NCBI GenBank assembly: GCA_902363665.1 | Contig: CABJAW010000009.1 | Location: 1 to 64,000, forward strand | Length of the DNA stretch: 64,000 nucleotides | From: Lachnospiraceae bacterium | GTDB taxonomy: Bacteria; Bacillota; Clostridia; Lachnospirales; Lachnospiraceae | Direction: 5' to 3' | Shown here: one piece after another, positions 34,372 through 43,966 of the stretch | Position numbering within the stretch: the first letter of the stretch is position 1 | Layout of the letters: each line of letters starts with the position of its first letter | Made by a program: the position numbers and the translations under genes | The notes under the pieces: model-generated | Seen by the model: only the letters and a program-made list of their open reading frames with translations | Databases searched by the model: none | What the model was told of the DNA's origin: nothing

Positions 34372-35244
34372 TTGACAGATAAAAAGAAAAAACAAGATAC
34401 AGACATGCAGGAAAAAAGCAGCCAGGATAAGCTGCTTTCCCTGTTCTATGATCACGCCGCAGGAAGAATTTTTCTGCGGCCTTTTCTGATGCCGTGGTTT
34501 TCAAAGGTGGGCGGGTGGCTGCTTTCCACCAAAGTTTCGGCGCTTGTGATAAAGCCATTTGCAAAAGCGAATGGAATTGATCTGACACTCTGTAAAAAGA
34601 GCCGTTTTTCTTCTTTTAATGATTTTTTCATAAGAGAGCTGAAGGAGGGGGCGCGGCAGATTGATTCAGATCCGGATGCATTTATCAGCCCGTGTGATGC
34701 GAGGCTTTCCGTATATCCGGTGACGGAGGACGGGCGTTTTATCATCAAGCACACGGAATATACCTTAAAAAGCCTGGTGCGCAGCAAAACACTCGCAAAC
34801 CGCTTTGACGGCGGTCTGATCTGGATTTACCGGCTGTGCGTGGACGATTATCATCGTTATAGTTATCCGGAAGACGCGGTAAAATCTGAAAACATAAAAA
34901 TCCCGGGCATTTTCCATACCGTGAATCCGATCGCGAATGATCACTATCCAATTTATAAAGAAAATACGAGAGAGTACTGCCTGCTGAAGACAGAAGCGTT
35001 TGGTACCCTTTTGATGATGGAAGTTGGTGCGCTGCTGGTCGGAAAGATCCAAAACCGTGAGACTGGGCGGGCATCCGTAAAACGCGGCGAAGAAAAAGGG
35101 AATTTTGCGTTCGGAGGATCAACAATCATCGTTGTGACGGGGCGGGATCAGGCGATGCCGCTGCTGCAGATTGCAGAGAAAATCGGAACAGCGCGGGAAA
35201 TCTGCGTACGGATGGGAGAAAAGGTTGGCACGGCAGCAAAGTGA
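34372..35244 (+). CDS. psd: Phosphatidylserine decarboxylase
   Basis: Converts phosphatidylserine to phosphatidylethanolamine. The 290-residue proenzyme has the autocleavage motif GGST (Gly248-Thr251, Ser250 becoming the pyruvoyl group), a variant of LGST, plus the upstream SPCDARLSVYPV and VDDYHRYSYP with the conserved His residues. It has the clostridial length. The start seems to be TTG at 34372 behind AGGAG; an ATG at 34405 is the alternative. With pssA it forms the PE branch; PE is not universal in Clostridia. Confidence 0.9.
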   Translation: MTDKKKKQDTDMQEKSSQDKLLSLFYDHAAGRIFLRPFLMPWFSKVGGWLLSTKVSALVIKPFAKANGIDLTLCKKSRFSSFNDFFIRELKEGARQIDSDPDAFISPCDARLSVYPVTEDGRFIIKHTEYTLKSLVRSKTLANRFDGGLIWIYRLCVDDYHRYSYPEDAVKSENIKIPGIFHTVNPIANDHYPIYKENTREYCLLKTEAFGTLLMMEVGALLVGKIQNRETGRASVKRGEEKGNFAFGGSTIIVVTGRDQAMPLLQIAEKIGTAREICVRMGEKVGTAAK

Positions 35245-35348
35245 CGGGAGGTTCCTGAGGCGTTTCGCAGGCCTTTCGGAAAGCGTAACGGAAAATAAAA
35301 GAAATAGCGGAATATGAGTCGCAAATGTTACAAAAGTGATAAAAGATA

Positions 35349-35523
35349 TTGCAAAACGAATGCTCATAGAGTATAATAACAACGATATGCGGGTATTTTT
35401 GCGCGAAAATTGCTGATTATACCGGAAAAAACAGGCGAAATCCGGGAGAAAAATGTCGGAAAACGCAGGGACATCAGCTTCTGAATGAATCTGGTTGAAA
35501 TAGAAAACGAAATTTGTTACAAT
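35349..35523 (+). promoter_or_regulatory. Two promoters of the glycan locus
   Basis: P1: TTGCAA (35349-35354), 17-base spacer, TATAAT (35372-35377). P2: TTGAAA (35495-35500), 17-base spacer, TACAAT (35518-35523). P2 lies about 40 bases before the rfbF ATG. The 325-base gap holds nothing else I can support. Confidence 0.65.
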
Positions 35524-35569
35524 GTTTCTATCAATACGTCCGTGTGACGTAAAAAATGGGAGAGTGGAC

Positions 35570-36352
35570 ATGAAAGTTGTAATATTAGCGGGCGGGTTTG
35601 GCACGAGAATCAGTGAAGAGAGTCATCTGAGACCGAAGCCAATGGTTGAGATCGGAGAAAAGCCGATCCTGTGGCATATTATGAAAGAATATGCTGCCTA
35701 TGGAATGGATGAGTTTGTGATCTGCTGCGGATATAAACAGTACGTGATCAAGGAGTGGTTTGCAGATTACTACCTGCACAACAGCGATGTGACATTTGAT
35801 TTCACACAGGGCAATAAGATGACTGTTCACAACAATGTTTCAGAACCATGGAAAGTGACACTGGTTGATACGGGACTGAACACGATGACCGGCGGACGCC
35901 TCAAACGAATCAAAGACTACATTGGAAACGAAACATTTATGATGACCTACGGAGACGGTGTTTCCAATGTCAATATTAAGGAGCTGCTGGAGTTCCATCG
36001 CAGCCATGGCAAGTATGCTACCCTGACGGCGGTACATGTCGGACAGCGTTTTGGTGTGCTTGATATTGACCGTGACAATGGAGAGATCAAGGCATTCCGT
36101 GAGAAGGCGATTGCGGATGGAAGCCGGATCAATGCCGGATATATGGTACTGGAGCCGGAGGTATTTGATTATATCGAGGGTGATGATACGGTATTTGAGC
36201 ATGAACCTCTTCGGGGACTCGCAGCGGACAATCAGCTGGTAGCGTATAAGCACGACGGATTCTGGCAGTGCATGGATACGCAGCGTGAAAAAGAAAAACT
36301 GGAGCAGCTCTGGGCATCTGGAAATGCTCCGTGGAAGGTGTGGAATAATTAG
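35570..36352 (+). CDS. rfbF: Glucose-1-phosphate cytidylyltransferase
   Basis: Makes CDP-glucose from CTP and glucose 1-phosphate, the first step to CDP-3,6-dideoxyhexoses. 260 residues; nucleotide-binding LAGGFGTRISEESHLRPKPM at 6-25, then TYGDGVSNVN with a metal-binding Asp near 130, and the C-terminal GFWQCMDTQREKEKLE. The ATG at 35570 follows GGGAGAG. Its stop overlaps the next GTG by one base, and rfbG and rfbH follow in biochemical order. Confidence 0.95.
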   Translation: MKVVILAGGFGTRISEESHLRPKPMVEIGEKPILWHIMKEYAAYGMDEFVICCGYKQYVIKEWFADYYLHNSDVTFDFTQGNKMTVHNNVSEPWKVTLVDTGLNTMTGGRLKRIKDYIGNETFMMTYGDGVSNVNIKELLEFHRSHGKYATLTAVHVGQRFGVLDIDRDNGEIKAFREKAIADGSRINAGYMVLEPEVFDYIEGDDTVFEHEPLRGLAADNQLVAYKHDGFWQCMDTQREKEKLEQLWASGNAPWKVWNN

Positions 36353-37410
36353 TGAACAATCTGGAGTTTTATAAAGGAAGAAAAGTACTGGTGACAGGGC
36401 ATACCGGATTTAAAGGTACCTGGATGTGCATTGCACTTTTAAAAGCAGGTGCAGAGGTAGTCGGCTATTCACTGGAAGCACCGACAGATCCGAGCGCTTT
36501 TTCTATCTGTGGCATGCAGGATCATATGCATTCCGTGATCGGTGATATCCGTGACCTTGCAAAGCTGAAAAAGGTATTCGAAGAAGAGCAGCCGGAGATC
36601 GTTTTCCATCTTGCGGCTCAGCCAATCGTGCGTGAATCCTACAAGGATCCGGTTTATACGTATGAGACAAATGTGATGGGCACGGTCAATATCTGTGAAT
36701 GTGTCCGTCTGAATCCGTGTGTGAAATCATTCCTGAATGTTACGACGGATAAGGTCTATCTGAACAATGAGTGGGAATGGGGATACCGTGAGAACGATCC
36801 GCTTGACGGATATGATCCATATTCCAACAGCAAATCCTGCTCAGAGCTGGTAACGCACAGCTATATCAATTCCTTTTTCCGGGAAGGCGGCGTGGCAGTC
36901 TCTACCGCACGTGCCGGCAACGTCATCGGCGGAGGTGATTTTGCGAGTGACCGTATTATTCCGGACTGCATCCGGGCGTCACTGGAAAAGCAGCCGATTA
37001 TTGTCCGCAACCCACATTCGACCAGACCGTACCAGCATGTCCTGGAGCCGGTTATGGCATATCTGATGATCGCACAGAAACAGTATGAGGATCCGGCTTT
37101 CGCGAGCTTTTATAATGTAGGCCCGGAAGACCAGGATTGCGTCAATACCGGAATGCTTGCTACGATCTTCTGCGAAAAATGGGGAGAAGGACAGCACTGG
37201 GAGAACCGTTTTGTGGGCGGACCGCATGAGGCGAACTTCCTCAAGCTGGATTGTTCAAAGATCCGCTCTGTATTTGGCTGGAAGCCCCGCTGGCATGTAG
37301 CTGAGGCAATTGAAAAAACCGTCGAGTGGTTTAAACTCTGGAATACAGGGAATGATATGACAGAAGTAATGAGTCGTCAGATTGATGAATATTTAAATGA
37401 CGAGAAATAA
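36352..37410 (+). CDS. rfbG: CDP-glucose 4,6-dehydratase
   Basis: Second enzyme of the CDP-dideoxyhexose route, giving CDP-4-keto-6-deoxyglucose. The 352-residue SDR protein has TGHTGFKGTW (residues 15-24) as its NAD-binding loop, the NVTTDKVY catalytic segment, YSNSKSC with the Tyr-x3-Lys pair, and RAGNVIGGGDFASDRIIPDC, all typical of RfbG. GTG start overlapping the rfbF stop (TAGTG). Confidence 0.95.
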   Translation: MNNLEFYKGRKVLVTGHTGFKGTWMCIALLKAGAEVVGYSLEAPTDPSAFSICGMQDHMHSVIGDIRDLAKLKKVFEEEQPEIVFHLAAQPIVRESYKDPVYTYETNVMGTVNICECVRLNPCVKSFLNVTTDKVYLNNEWEWGYRENDPLDGYDPYSNSKSCSELVTHSYINSFFREGGVAVSTARAGNVIGGGDFASDRIIPDCIRASLEKQPIIVRNPHSTRPYQHVLEPVMAYLMIAQKQYEDPAFASFYNVGPEDQDCVNTGMLATIFCEKWGEGQHWENRFVGGPHEANFLKLDCSKIRSVFGWKPRWHVAEAIEKTVEWFKLWNTGNDMTEVMSRQIDEYLNDEK

Positions 37411-37424
37411 AGGAGAGAATACAC

Positions 37425-38762
37425 ATGTTTGACAATAAGACAGAACAGGAAGCAAGACAGGAGATCCTGGATCTTGTGAAAGAGTATTGTGACACGTATC
37501 ACAACAAAAAAGGCAATTTCAAAGAAGGAGACAGAATTCCGTATGCTTCACGTGTATACGATCACGATGAGATGGTAAATCTTGTTGACAGTTCTCTTGA
37601 GTTCTGGCTTACATCCGGACGTTATACGGATGAGTTTGAGAAGAAGCTTGCAAAATACCTGGGTGTTCGTTACTGTTCTTTAGTAAACTCTGGTTCCTCT
37701 GCAAATCTGAATGCATTTATGGCGCTGACCTCTCCGCTTCTTGGAGACAGACGAATCAGGCGAGGCGATGAGATCATCACAGTTGCAGCAGGATTTCCGA
37801 CTACGGTGACACCGGCAATCCAGTACGGAGCTGTTCCGGTATTTGTAGATGTGACGATTCCGCAGTACAATATTGATGTTACAATGCTGGAAGCAGCACT
37901 TTCTGAGAAGACGAAGGCTGTTATGATCGCACATACTCTGGGAAATCCGTTTGATCTTGGCGCAGTAAAAGCATTTTGTGAAAAGCATAATCTGTGGCTG
38001 ATTGAGGATAACTGTGACGCACTCGGAAGCAAATATACCATTAACGGCGAGGAGAAATTTACCGGCACCATCGGTGATATCGGAACTTCCAGCTTTTATC
38101 CGCCGCACCATATGACAATGGGAGAGGGCGGAGCTGTTTACACGAATAATGCGCTGCTCAACCGCTGCATCCGTTCTTTCCGCGACTGGGGACGTGACTG
38201 CATCTGCCCGTCCGGTCATGACAACCTCTGCGGCCATCGTTTTGACAAGCAGTATGGTGAACTTCCGCTTGGATATGATCATAAATATGTATATTCTCAT
38301 TTTGGATACAACCTCAAAGCGACTGATATGCAGGCGGCGATCGGCTGTGCACAGCTTGAAAAATTCCCGTCTTTCGTTGAGAGAAGAAGACACAATTTTG
38401 CACGTCTGAAAGCAGCGCTTGCAGAAGTATCAGACAAGCTGATCCTTCCGGAGGCATGTGAAAATTCCAACCCGAGCTGGTTTGGTTTCCTGATCACCTG
38501 CAAGGAAGGCGTAGACAGAAATAAAGTTGTTCAGCACGTGGAGAAGAGCGGCGTTCAGACAAGAATGCTTTTTGCCGGAAATCTGACCAAGCATCCGTGC
38601 TTTGACGAGATGAGAAGCACAGGAGAAGGATATCGGATCGTTGGTACGCTGGAGAATACAGACCGGATCATGAATGATACGTTCTGGGTAGGCGTATATC
38701 CGGGTATGACAGATGAGATGATCGATTATATGGCTAAGGTTATTATTGAAGCAGTGAAATAA
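37425..38762 (+). CDS. rfbH: CDP-4-dehydro-6-deoxyglucose 3-dehydrase (E1)
   Basis: PMP-dependent, [2Fe-2S]-containing enzyme that removes the C3 hydroxyl. 445 residues of the DegT/AryC1 aminotransferase fold. His replaces the usual PLP-binding Lys (FYPPHHMTMGEGG, H228/H229), diagnostic of E1. The cluster cysteines are visible as C197, C259, C261 and C269: about 60 residues, then C-x-C-x7-C. Product release needs a reductase (E3, RfbI/AscD); no such gene is in the window. GGAGA precedes the ATG. Confidence 0.95.
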   Translation: MFDNKTEQEARQEILDLVKEYCDTYHNKKGNFKEGDRIPYASRVYDHDEMVNLVDSSLEFWLTSGRYTDEFEKKLAKYLGVRYCSLVNSGSSANLNAFMALTSPLLGDRRIRRGDEIITVAAGFPTTVTPAIQYGAVPVFVDVTIPQYNIDVTMLEAALSEKTKAVMIAHTLGNPFDLGAVKAFCEKHNLWLIEDNCDALGSKYTINGEEKFTGTIGDIGTSSFYPPHHMTMGEGGAVYTNNALLNRCIRSFRDWGRDCICPSGHDNLCGHRFDKQYGELPLGYDHKYVYSHFGYNLKATDMQAAIGCAQLEKFPSFVERRRHNFARLKAALAEVSDKLILPEACENSNPSWFGFLITCKEGVDRNKVVQHVEKSGVQTRMLFAGNLTKHPCFDEMRSTGEGYRIVGTLENTDRIMNDTFWVGVYPGMTDEMIDYMAKVIIEAVK

Positions 38763-38789
38763 GTTTCATACCGGAAAGTCTGATGAACA

Positions 38790-38822
38790 TAAGAGAATCC
38801 TTAAGTACTAAGGATTCTCTTA
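38790..38822 (+). terminator. Hairpin between rfbH and the glycosyltransferase
   Basis: A near-perfect stem TAAGAGAATCCTTA/TAAGGATTCTCTTA with a tiny loop. The following bases are not a T run, so it is more likely an mRNA-processing or polarity element than a full terminator. Confidence 0.5.
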
Positions 38823-38856
38823 TGTAATTGGGAAAAGCAGAAAGAGGAGAAACGGA

Positions 38857-39834
38857 ATGAAGACAATCAGTATTCTTATTCCAACGTACAATGAAGAACA
38901 GAATATTGCACCGTTTGTATATCGGGCAAAAGAACTGTTTCAGAATGAACTGAAAAACTATAATTATGAGATTGTGATCATCGACAACTGTTCCACGGAC
39001 AGTACGCCGGGCATTATCGAGGGGCTCTGCCGTGAGGATAAAAAAGTAAAAGCTATTTTCAATGTGAAAAATTTCGGTTCCCTGCGTTCCGGGTTTTACG
39101 GACTGATTCATACGAGCGGCGACTGCGTGGTAAAGATTGCGGCCGATTTTCAGGAGCCGATCGAGACGATTCCGAAGATGGTAAAAGAGTGGGAGAACGG
39201 TTATCCGATCGTTGTCGGAGTAAAACATAAGAGCAAAGAAAATAAACTGAAATTCATGATACGCTCTGCTTATTATCATGTGATTAAAAAGTATTCCAGC
39301 GTGGAGCAGATCGATCAGTTTACCGGGTTCGGCCTTTATGACAAGAGCTTTATCGATGTCTGCAGAGACCTCGATGACCCGTATCCGTATTTCCGCGGTA
39401 TTGTGGCAGAGCTTGGCGGAAAGAGAAAAGAAGTGGAATATGTACAGGAGAAGCGCAGGACCGGAAAGTCCAAATACAATTGGGGTGCGCTCTATGATTA
39501 CGGAATGCTTGGCATCACGACGTATACGAAATCATTTCTGCGTCTTGCGACGATTCTCGGTTTTGTAATCGCGGCGCTCAGTGCGCTGATCGGAATTGTC
39601 TGCCTGATTTTGAAGCTGGTATTCTGGAACCGCTACATTGCAGGCATGGCACCGCTGACAATCGGTGTATTTCTGCTGAATGCAGTGGAGTTGTTTTTCA
39701 TTGGTTTATTGGGAGAATATGTGATCAATATCAATACGAGAGTGCTTCACCGCCCGCTTGTAGTAGAAGAAAAGCGCCTCAACTTTGAAGAAGACGAGGC
39801 AAAGGTTCAGAAGGAAAACGGGCAGGACGCGTAA
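38857..39834 (+). CDS. Family 2 glycosyltransferase, DPM1/GtrB type
   Basis: A 325-residue enzyme with an N-terminal GT-A domain (ILIPTYNEEQNI at 6-17, IIDNCSTDS, then VVKIAADFQEP containing the metal-binding acid) and two C-terminal membrane helices (about 228-252 and 262-288). This layout is that of polyprenyl-phosphate sugar transferases such as GtrB and ArnC. It probably loads a hexose on undecaprenyl phosphate. RBS AGAGGAGAAACGG before the ATG. Confidence 0.88.
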   Translation: MKTISILIPTYNEEQNIAPFVYRAKELFQNELKNYNYEIVIIDNCSTDSTPGIIEGLCREDKKVKAIFNVKNFGSLRSGFYGLIHTSGDCVVKIAADFQEPIETIPKMVKEWENGYPIVVGVKHKSKENKLKFMIRSAYYHVIKKYSSVEQIDQFTGFGLYDKSFIDVCRDLDDPYPYFRGIVAELGGKRKEVEYVQEKRRTGKSKYNWGALYDYGMLGITTYTKSFLRLATILGFVIAALSALIGIVCLILKLVFWNRYIAGMAPLTIGVFLLNAVELFFIGLLGEYVININTRVLHRPLVVEEKRLNFEEDEAKVQKENGQDA

Positions 39835-39897
39835 AGGAAATAAAATCTTACGAGAAAAAGACCACAAAATACAGAAAAACCACAAAGAGTAAATCAG

Positions 39898-40920
39898 ATG
39901 AAAAAAAGAAAGGATTCAGGTGGAATGGGAAAAATACAGGTAATGGACTGTACCTTGCGTGACGGTGGATATTTGAATGACTGGAAGTTTGGCAAAGAAA
40001 CGATATACGGCGTTACGCGCGAAGTGCCGAAAACAGGAGTAGACATTTTTGAACTCTGCTTTATGAGAGATCAGCCATTTTCTGAAGATCGGTGCGTATT
40101 TTCCAGCGTGGAGAGTATGGCGGGAATCTTAAATAAAGTTCCGGGGGTAAAATATGCCGCTATGATAGAGACAGGATGTCTGCTTCCAATCGAGATGCTT
40201 TCGGAGCGCAGACCGGACTCAATCGATTTGATTCGCTTTATCATGTGGAAAAATAAAATGGATCTGGCTTATGATTACTGCAGACAGGTAAAAGAAAAAG
40301 GGTATGACTTCTGTGTACAGCCAACCAGAACGGATCAGTATTCCCTGGAAGAATTCCGGGATCTGATCTTGCGGTTCAACGAACTGAAGCCGTATGGACT
40401 TTACATTGTAGACACGTTTGGTCTGTTTACGAAAAAACGTTTTCTGGAATACGTGGAGGTGGCAGATCGCTATCTGAATCCGGACATTGCACTTGGTTAT
40501 CATGCACATAACAATCTGCAGCAGGCAGTCGGAAACGCACAGGCATTCATCGAGCTTGGGCTCGAGAGGGATATCATCGTAGATGCGAGCGTGATGGGAA
40601 TCGGAAGAGGTGCAGGAAATCTTCCGCTCGAGATCATCGGGCGCTATTTGAATGAAAATGGCATCGGGGAGTTTGACATCGACCAGATCCTTGAAATTTC
40701 AGATACCTATATCAGAAAGGTTTATGCGGAACATCCGTGGGGCTATTCGATTCCGTATTATCTGACTGCGACGATGGGATGTAATCCAAATTATGCGGAC
40801 AGCTCTCTGTCACAGGGACTTTCGGTTGGACAGATGCGCGAGTTTTTCAACTGGATGCCGGAGATGGAACGGATTCGCTTCAATCCTGAGAATGTACTGA
40901 AATTTCTGGGAAAGAAATAA
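39898..40920 (+). CDS. DRE-TIM metallolyase-like aldolase-domain protein
   Basis: A 340-residue protein of the HMGL/4-hydroxy-2-oxovalerate aldolase superfamily. Hallmarks: MDCTLRDGGYLNDW with the metal-binding Asp, YIVDTFGLFT, the HxH metal site in GYHAHNNLQQA, and MGIGRGAGNLPLE. It lacks the C-terminal communication domain of MhpE-type aldolases and the acyl-CoA features of LeuA. Such proteins occur in polysaccharide clusters without an assigned reaction; aldol addition to a keto-sugar is possible but is inference. The start may also be ATG at 39925. Confidence 0.72.
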   Translation: MKKRKDSGGMGKIQVMDCTLRDGGYLNDWKFGKETIYGVTREVPKTGVDIFELCFMRDQPFSEDRCVFSSVESMAGILNKVPGVKYAAMIETGCLLPIEMLSERRPDSIDLIRFIMWKNKMDLAYDYCRQVKEKGYDFCVQPTRTDQYSLEEFRDLILRFNELKPYGLYIVDTFGLFTKKRFLEYVEVADRYLNPDIALGYHAHNNLQQAVGNAQAFIELGLERDIIVDASVMGIGRGAGNLPLEIIGRYLNENGIGEFDIDQILEISDTYIRKVYAEHPWGYSIPYYLTATMGCNPNYADSSLSQGLSVGQMREFFNWMPEMERIRFNPENVLKFLGKK

Positions 40921-40952
40921 GACAAACCAAAGAAAAATAAGAGAATAAAAAT

Positions 40953-42215
40953 ATGAAGTTTCTGACAAAAAAGAGTAATGCTTACATCTGGAATATGGCA
41001 GGTGGTATGCTGTATGCGTTTCAGTCTGTCATTTTGCTGATGGTGATCACAAGAACGGTTGATCTGTATTCGGCCGGAATTTTTACGATCGCGTATGCAT
41101 CTGCGAATCTCTTCCTGACGATCGGCAAGTATGGAATGCGGAATTATCAGGTGACAGATGTCGTGCCGAAGTTTGATTTTCGGGAATACCGGAATTCGCG
41201 AATTGCTACCATTGCATTTATGATCGCAGTCTCAGCGGTTTATGTGGTTTACAAATATGCGGTGGACGGATATTCGACGGAGAAGACAGTCATTGTATTT
41301 GTGATGTGTCTTCTGAAAAGTGTAGATGCGGCAGAAGATGTTTATCATGGCATGTATCAGCAGCAGGGAAGACTGGACATTGCTGCAAAGCTGCAGACGA
41401 TCCGTATGGTTGGCACAATTTTGAGTTTTGCTGCGGGCTTGATTGTTTTCCGAAATCTCCTGACGGCGTTGATTCTTGCGACAGTAGTCAGTGCAGTGCT
41501 GGTTTTCGGGCTGATTGCGGTTACATTGCCGGAGTTTCAGGATAAGACGGCCTCATCCATAACAGGAGCGGAAGCACGCAAAAAAACAGTGGGGCTGCTG
41601 AAAATCTGTTTCCCTCTTTTTGCGGGCACCTTTCTTTCCTTTTATATCGGCAATGCACCGAAGTATGCGATTGACAAGCTTCTCTCCGAAGAGGTTCAGG
41701 CGTGCTACGGCTTTATTTCGATGCCGGTTTTCGTGATTAATCTTCTGAATGGTTTTATCTATCAGCCAATCCTGAATAAGCTTGCGGTTGACTGGAGTAT
41801 GGGGAAAAAGGCAGATTTTATTAAAAAGGTAGTGCGGCAGTTTGCCTGTGTAGTAGGGATCACGGTTGCTGCAGTGGCCGGTGGATACCTGCTTGGCATC
41901 CCGGTATTATCCATTTTGTACAATACAGACCTGAAGGGTTACCGGATGGATCTGATTATTCTTCTTCTGGGCGGTGGTATGCTTGCACTGTCTGGTTTCC
42001 TTGTGATCGTCCTGACGATCATGAGAAAACAGAGAAATACCATCTTCGGATATGCGCTGATCGCAGTGCTTGCGTATCTGTTTTCGGAAGTATTTGTCCG
42101 CAGATATGAAGTGCGGGGCGCTTCCATGCTGTACCTGGTTCTGATGTCAGGACTGACGCTGATCTTTCTGCTTATGTTGATCCTGGAATTAGTTAAAATG
42201 AGGAAAGCGAAATGA
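40953..42215 (+). CDS. Polysaccharide/oligosaccharide flippase (Wzx-like)
   Basis: A 420-residue membrane protein with about 12 helices, of the MATE/PST polysaccharide exporter superfamily. It opens with NAYIWNMAGGMLYAFQSVILLM, common in this family. It should flip undecaprenyl-linked repeat units across the membrane. It sits between the aldolase-like gene and a membrane glycosyltransferase; its stop overlaps the next start (ATGA). Confidence 0.83.
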   Translation: MKFLTKKSNAYIWNMAGGMLYAFQSVILLMVITRTVDLYSAGIFTIAYASANLFLTIGKYGMRNYQVTDVVPKFDFREYRNSRIATIAFMIAVSAVYVVYKYAVDGYSTEKTVIVFVMCLLKSVDAAEDVYHGMYQQQGRLDIAAKLQTIRMVGTILSFAAGLIVFRNLLTALILATVVSAVLVFGLIAVTLPEFQDKTASSITGAEARKKTVGLLKICFPLFAGTFLSFYIGNAPKYAIDKLLSEEVQACYGFISMPVFVINLLNGFIYQPILNKLAVDWSMGKKADFIKKVVRQFACVVGITVAAVAGGYLLGIPVLSILYNTDLKGYRMDLIILLLGGGMLALSGFLVIVLTIMRKQRNTIFGYALIAVLAYLFSEVFVRRYEVRGASMLYLVLMSGLTLIFLLMLILELVKMRKAK

Positions 42216-43966
42216 AAGTAGACGGAAAAATCATAAAAAAATGTTATTATATTGCAATGATCGCAGCGCTTGCGGTCTTTGCAGTATCGATTCCACTGAC
42301 ACATGGGAATTCCATGAAAGTCTATTTGTGGAAGGCGGGCAGTTCTTTTTATGATTTTTTTTATTGCATAAAAAGTGCGATCTACTGGAACCGGACGGAA
42401 ATTTATCAGACGAGAAATATTTATCCGCCGCTGGCAAATGTCTTCTATATGATGATTACAGCCTGTATGTCCGGGGGAACCCTGCAGAAAATGCTAAGTA
42501 CGGGTGTCAATGACCTGAAGATGCTGCAGGAATGTGCGTTTTATTTTGTATTGTACATGAACGTACTGCTTTTGTTTTTCAGCGTGGTATGTGCATCGCT
42601 GAAAAAGGGAACAAAGGCGGAAAAGATAGTTTTTACCATCTCGATGCTTTTTACGGTTCCATTTCTCTATCAGTACGAACGTGGAAATATTATTTTTCTG
42701 GCATTATGTTTTACGATGCTTTTTTTCCTGTGGAAAGATTCGGAAAACAGGATTCTGCGGGAACTGTCCTTTTTTTCTCTGGCAGGTGCAGCCGGGCTGA
42801 AAATTTATCCGGCAGTATTTGGGCTTCTGCTTGTGCGGGAAAAACGATATAAAGAAGCAGTCCGGCTGATGATTTATGGCCTGATTTCCTTTTTCCTTCC
42901 GTTTTTGTGCTTTGGAAGTTTTCTTGGAAACATAAAAAAGATGATCTCCAATATGAAAACAGTCACAGCTGAATTTGCTTCTGTGCGTGTCGGTTGTCAG
43001 CTGAATTATTCGGCTACCCTGAAAAATCTGCTTGGATGGATGGGAAATTACAGCGTGGCGGTGATTACAATCGTTCTGATTCTGGCATTTGCTTTGGGAA
43101 TCCTTGCGGCACTTGGACTGAAGGAGAAGTGGAAGCTGGTGCTTCTTCTGACCACCCTGATGATGGGAATCCCATCTTTCAGTTATACGTATGTCGGAAT
43201 TTTCATGGTGCTTCCGGTCATCGCGTTTCTGGACGGATCGGAGACACATAAAAAACGGGATCTGGTGTATCTTGTCGGGATGCTTCTGGTGCTTTTGCCG
43301 CTTCCGTTTTGCTGGATGGAAGGGGCAGGCGATCCTGCATACACGTATCTGAATGTCTCGACGCCGGTGCTGGTGGAGGGGTGTTCCATTCTCGTGATGA
43401 CGGTATTTTTGATCCTGGGAGGGCTGGGAGAACTGTGGCATACTACAAAACACCGCATACTGCTTTTGGTGCTGGCTGTAGTTCTGTTTGTTGCTTCTAG
43501 CTCAGCTGGTATTTACCGCAGTCGGCAGCCATATGATTTTACGAATTATCTGAAAAAGACGCTGGGAGAAGCGACAGAGATAAAAGATGGTGACTGCCTT
43601 GCACAGGAATTCCAGGCGAAGGGAACGAGGATCGATCGGATTGTTCTGAAACTGAATCCGGCAAAGGAAGGCGTATTAACCTGCCGGATTTCCGAGAAAG
43701 AGACAGGAAAGACCGTCTGGGAGAGCAGCCTGCAAAGTGCTGATCTGAAAAACGGTTACAATGAGATTGTTTTTGATGCTACTAAGCAGCTGGAAAAAGA
43801 CAGCTGGTATGAAGTTGTTCTGGAACCCCAAAAAACGGGGGAGGGCGTTTATAAAATTTATCATACAGCGGAACATCTGAAGTCTGGCGGAGCATATGCG
43901 ACGTTGAATGAGACAGATACCGGATGGTATCTTGGTGTACAGATTTATCAGTATGGCGGCACATGA
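42212..43966 (+). CDS. Multi-spanning membrane glycosyltransferase (GT87/GT-C type)
   Basis: A 584-residue protein with about ten helices in the first 430 residues and a soluble C-terminal domain of about 120 residues outside the membrane. The first loop carries SIYWNRTEIYQTRNIYPPLAN-like sequence, and later YERGNIIFLAL and GLKIYPAVFGLLLVREKRY resemble GT87 (DUF2029) mannosyltransferases, which use polyprenyl-phosphate sugars. The C-terminal domain is Lys/Glu/Thr-rich and beta-like. Acceptor and donor are unknown. Confidence 0.7.
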   Translation: MKVDGKIIKKCYYIAMIAALAVFAVSIPLTHGNSMKVYLWKAGSSFYDFFYCIKSAIYWNRTEIYQTRNIYPPLANVFYMMITACMSGGTLQKMLSTGVNDLKMLQECAFYFVLYMNVLLLFFSVVCASLKKGTKAEKIVFTISMLFTVPFLYQYERGNIIFLALCFTMLFFLWKDSENRILRELSFFSLAGAAGLKIYPAVFGLLLVREKRYKEAVRLMIYGLISFFLPFLCFGSFLGNIKKMISNMKTVTAEFASVRVGCQLNYSATLKNLLGWMGNYSVAVITIVLILAFALGILAALGLKEKWKLVLLLTTLMMGIPSFSYTYVGIFMVLPVIAFLDGSETHKKRDLVYLVGMLLVLLPLPFCWMEGAGDPAYTYLNVSTPVLVEGCSILVMTVFLILGGLGELWHTTKHRILLLVLAVVLFVASSSAGIYRSRQPYDFTNYLKKTLGEATEIKDGDCLAQEFQAKGTRIDRIVLKLNPAKEGVLTCRISEKETGKTVWESSLQSADLKNGYNEIVFDATKQLEKDSWYEVVLEPQKTGEGVYKIYHTAEHLKSGGAYATLNETDTGWYLGVQIYQYGGT

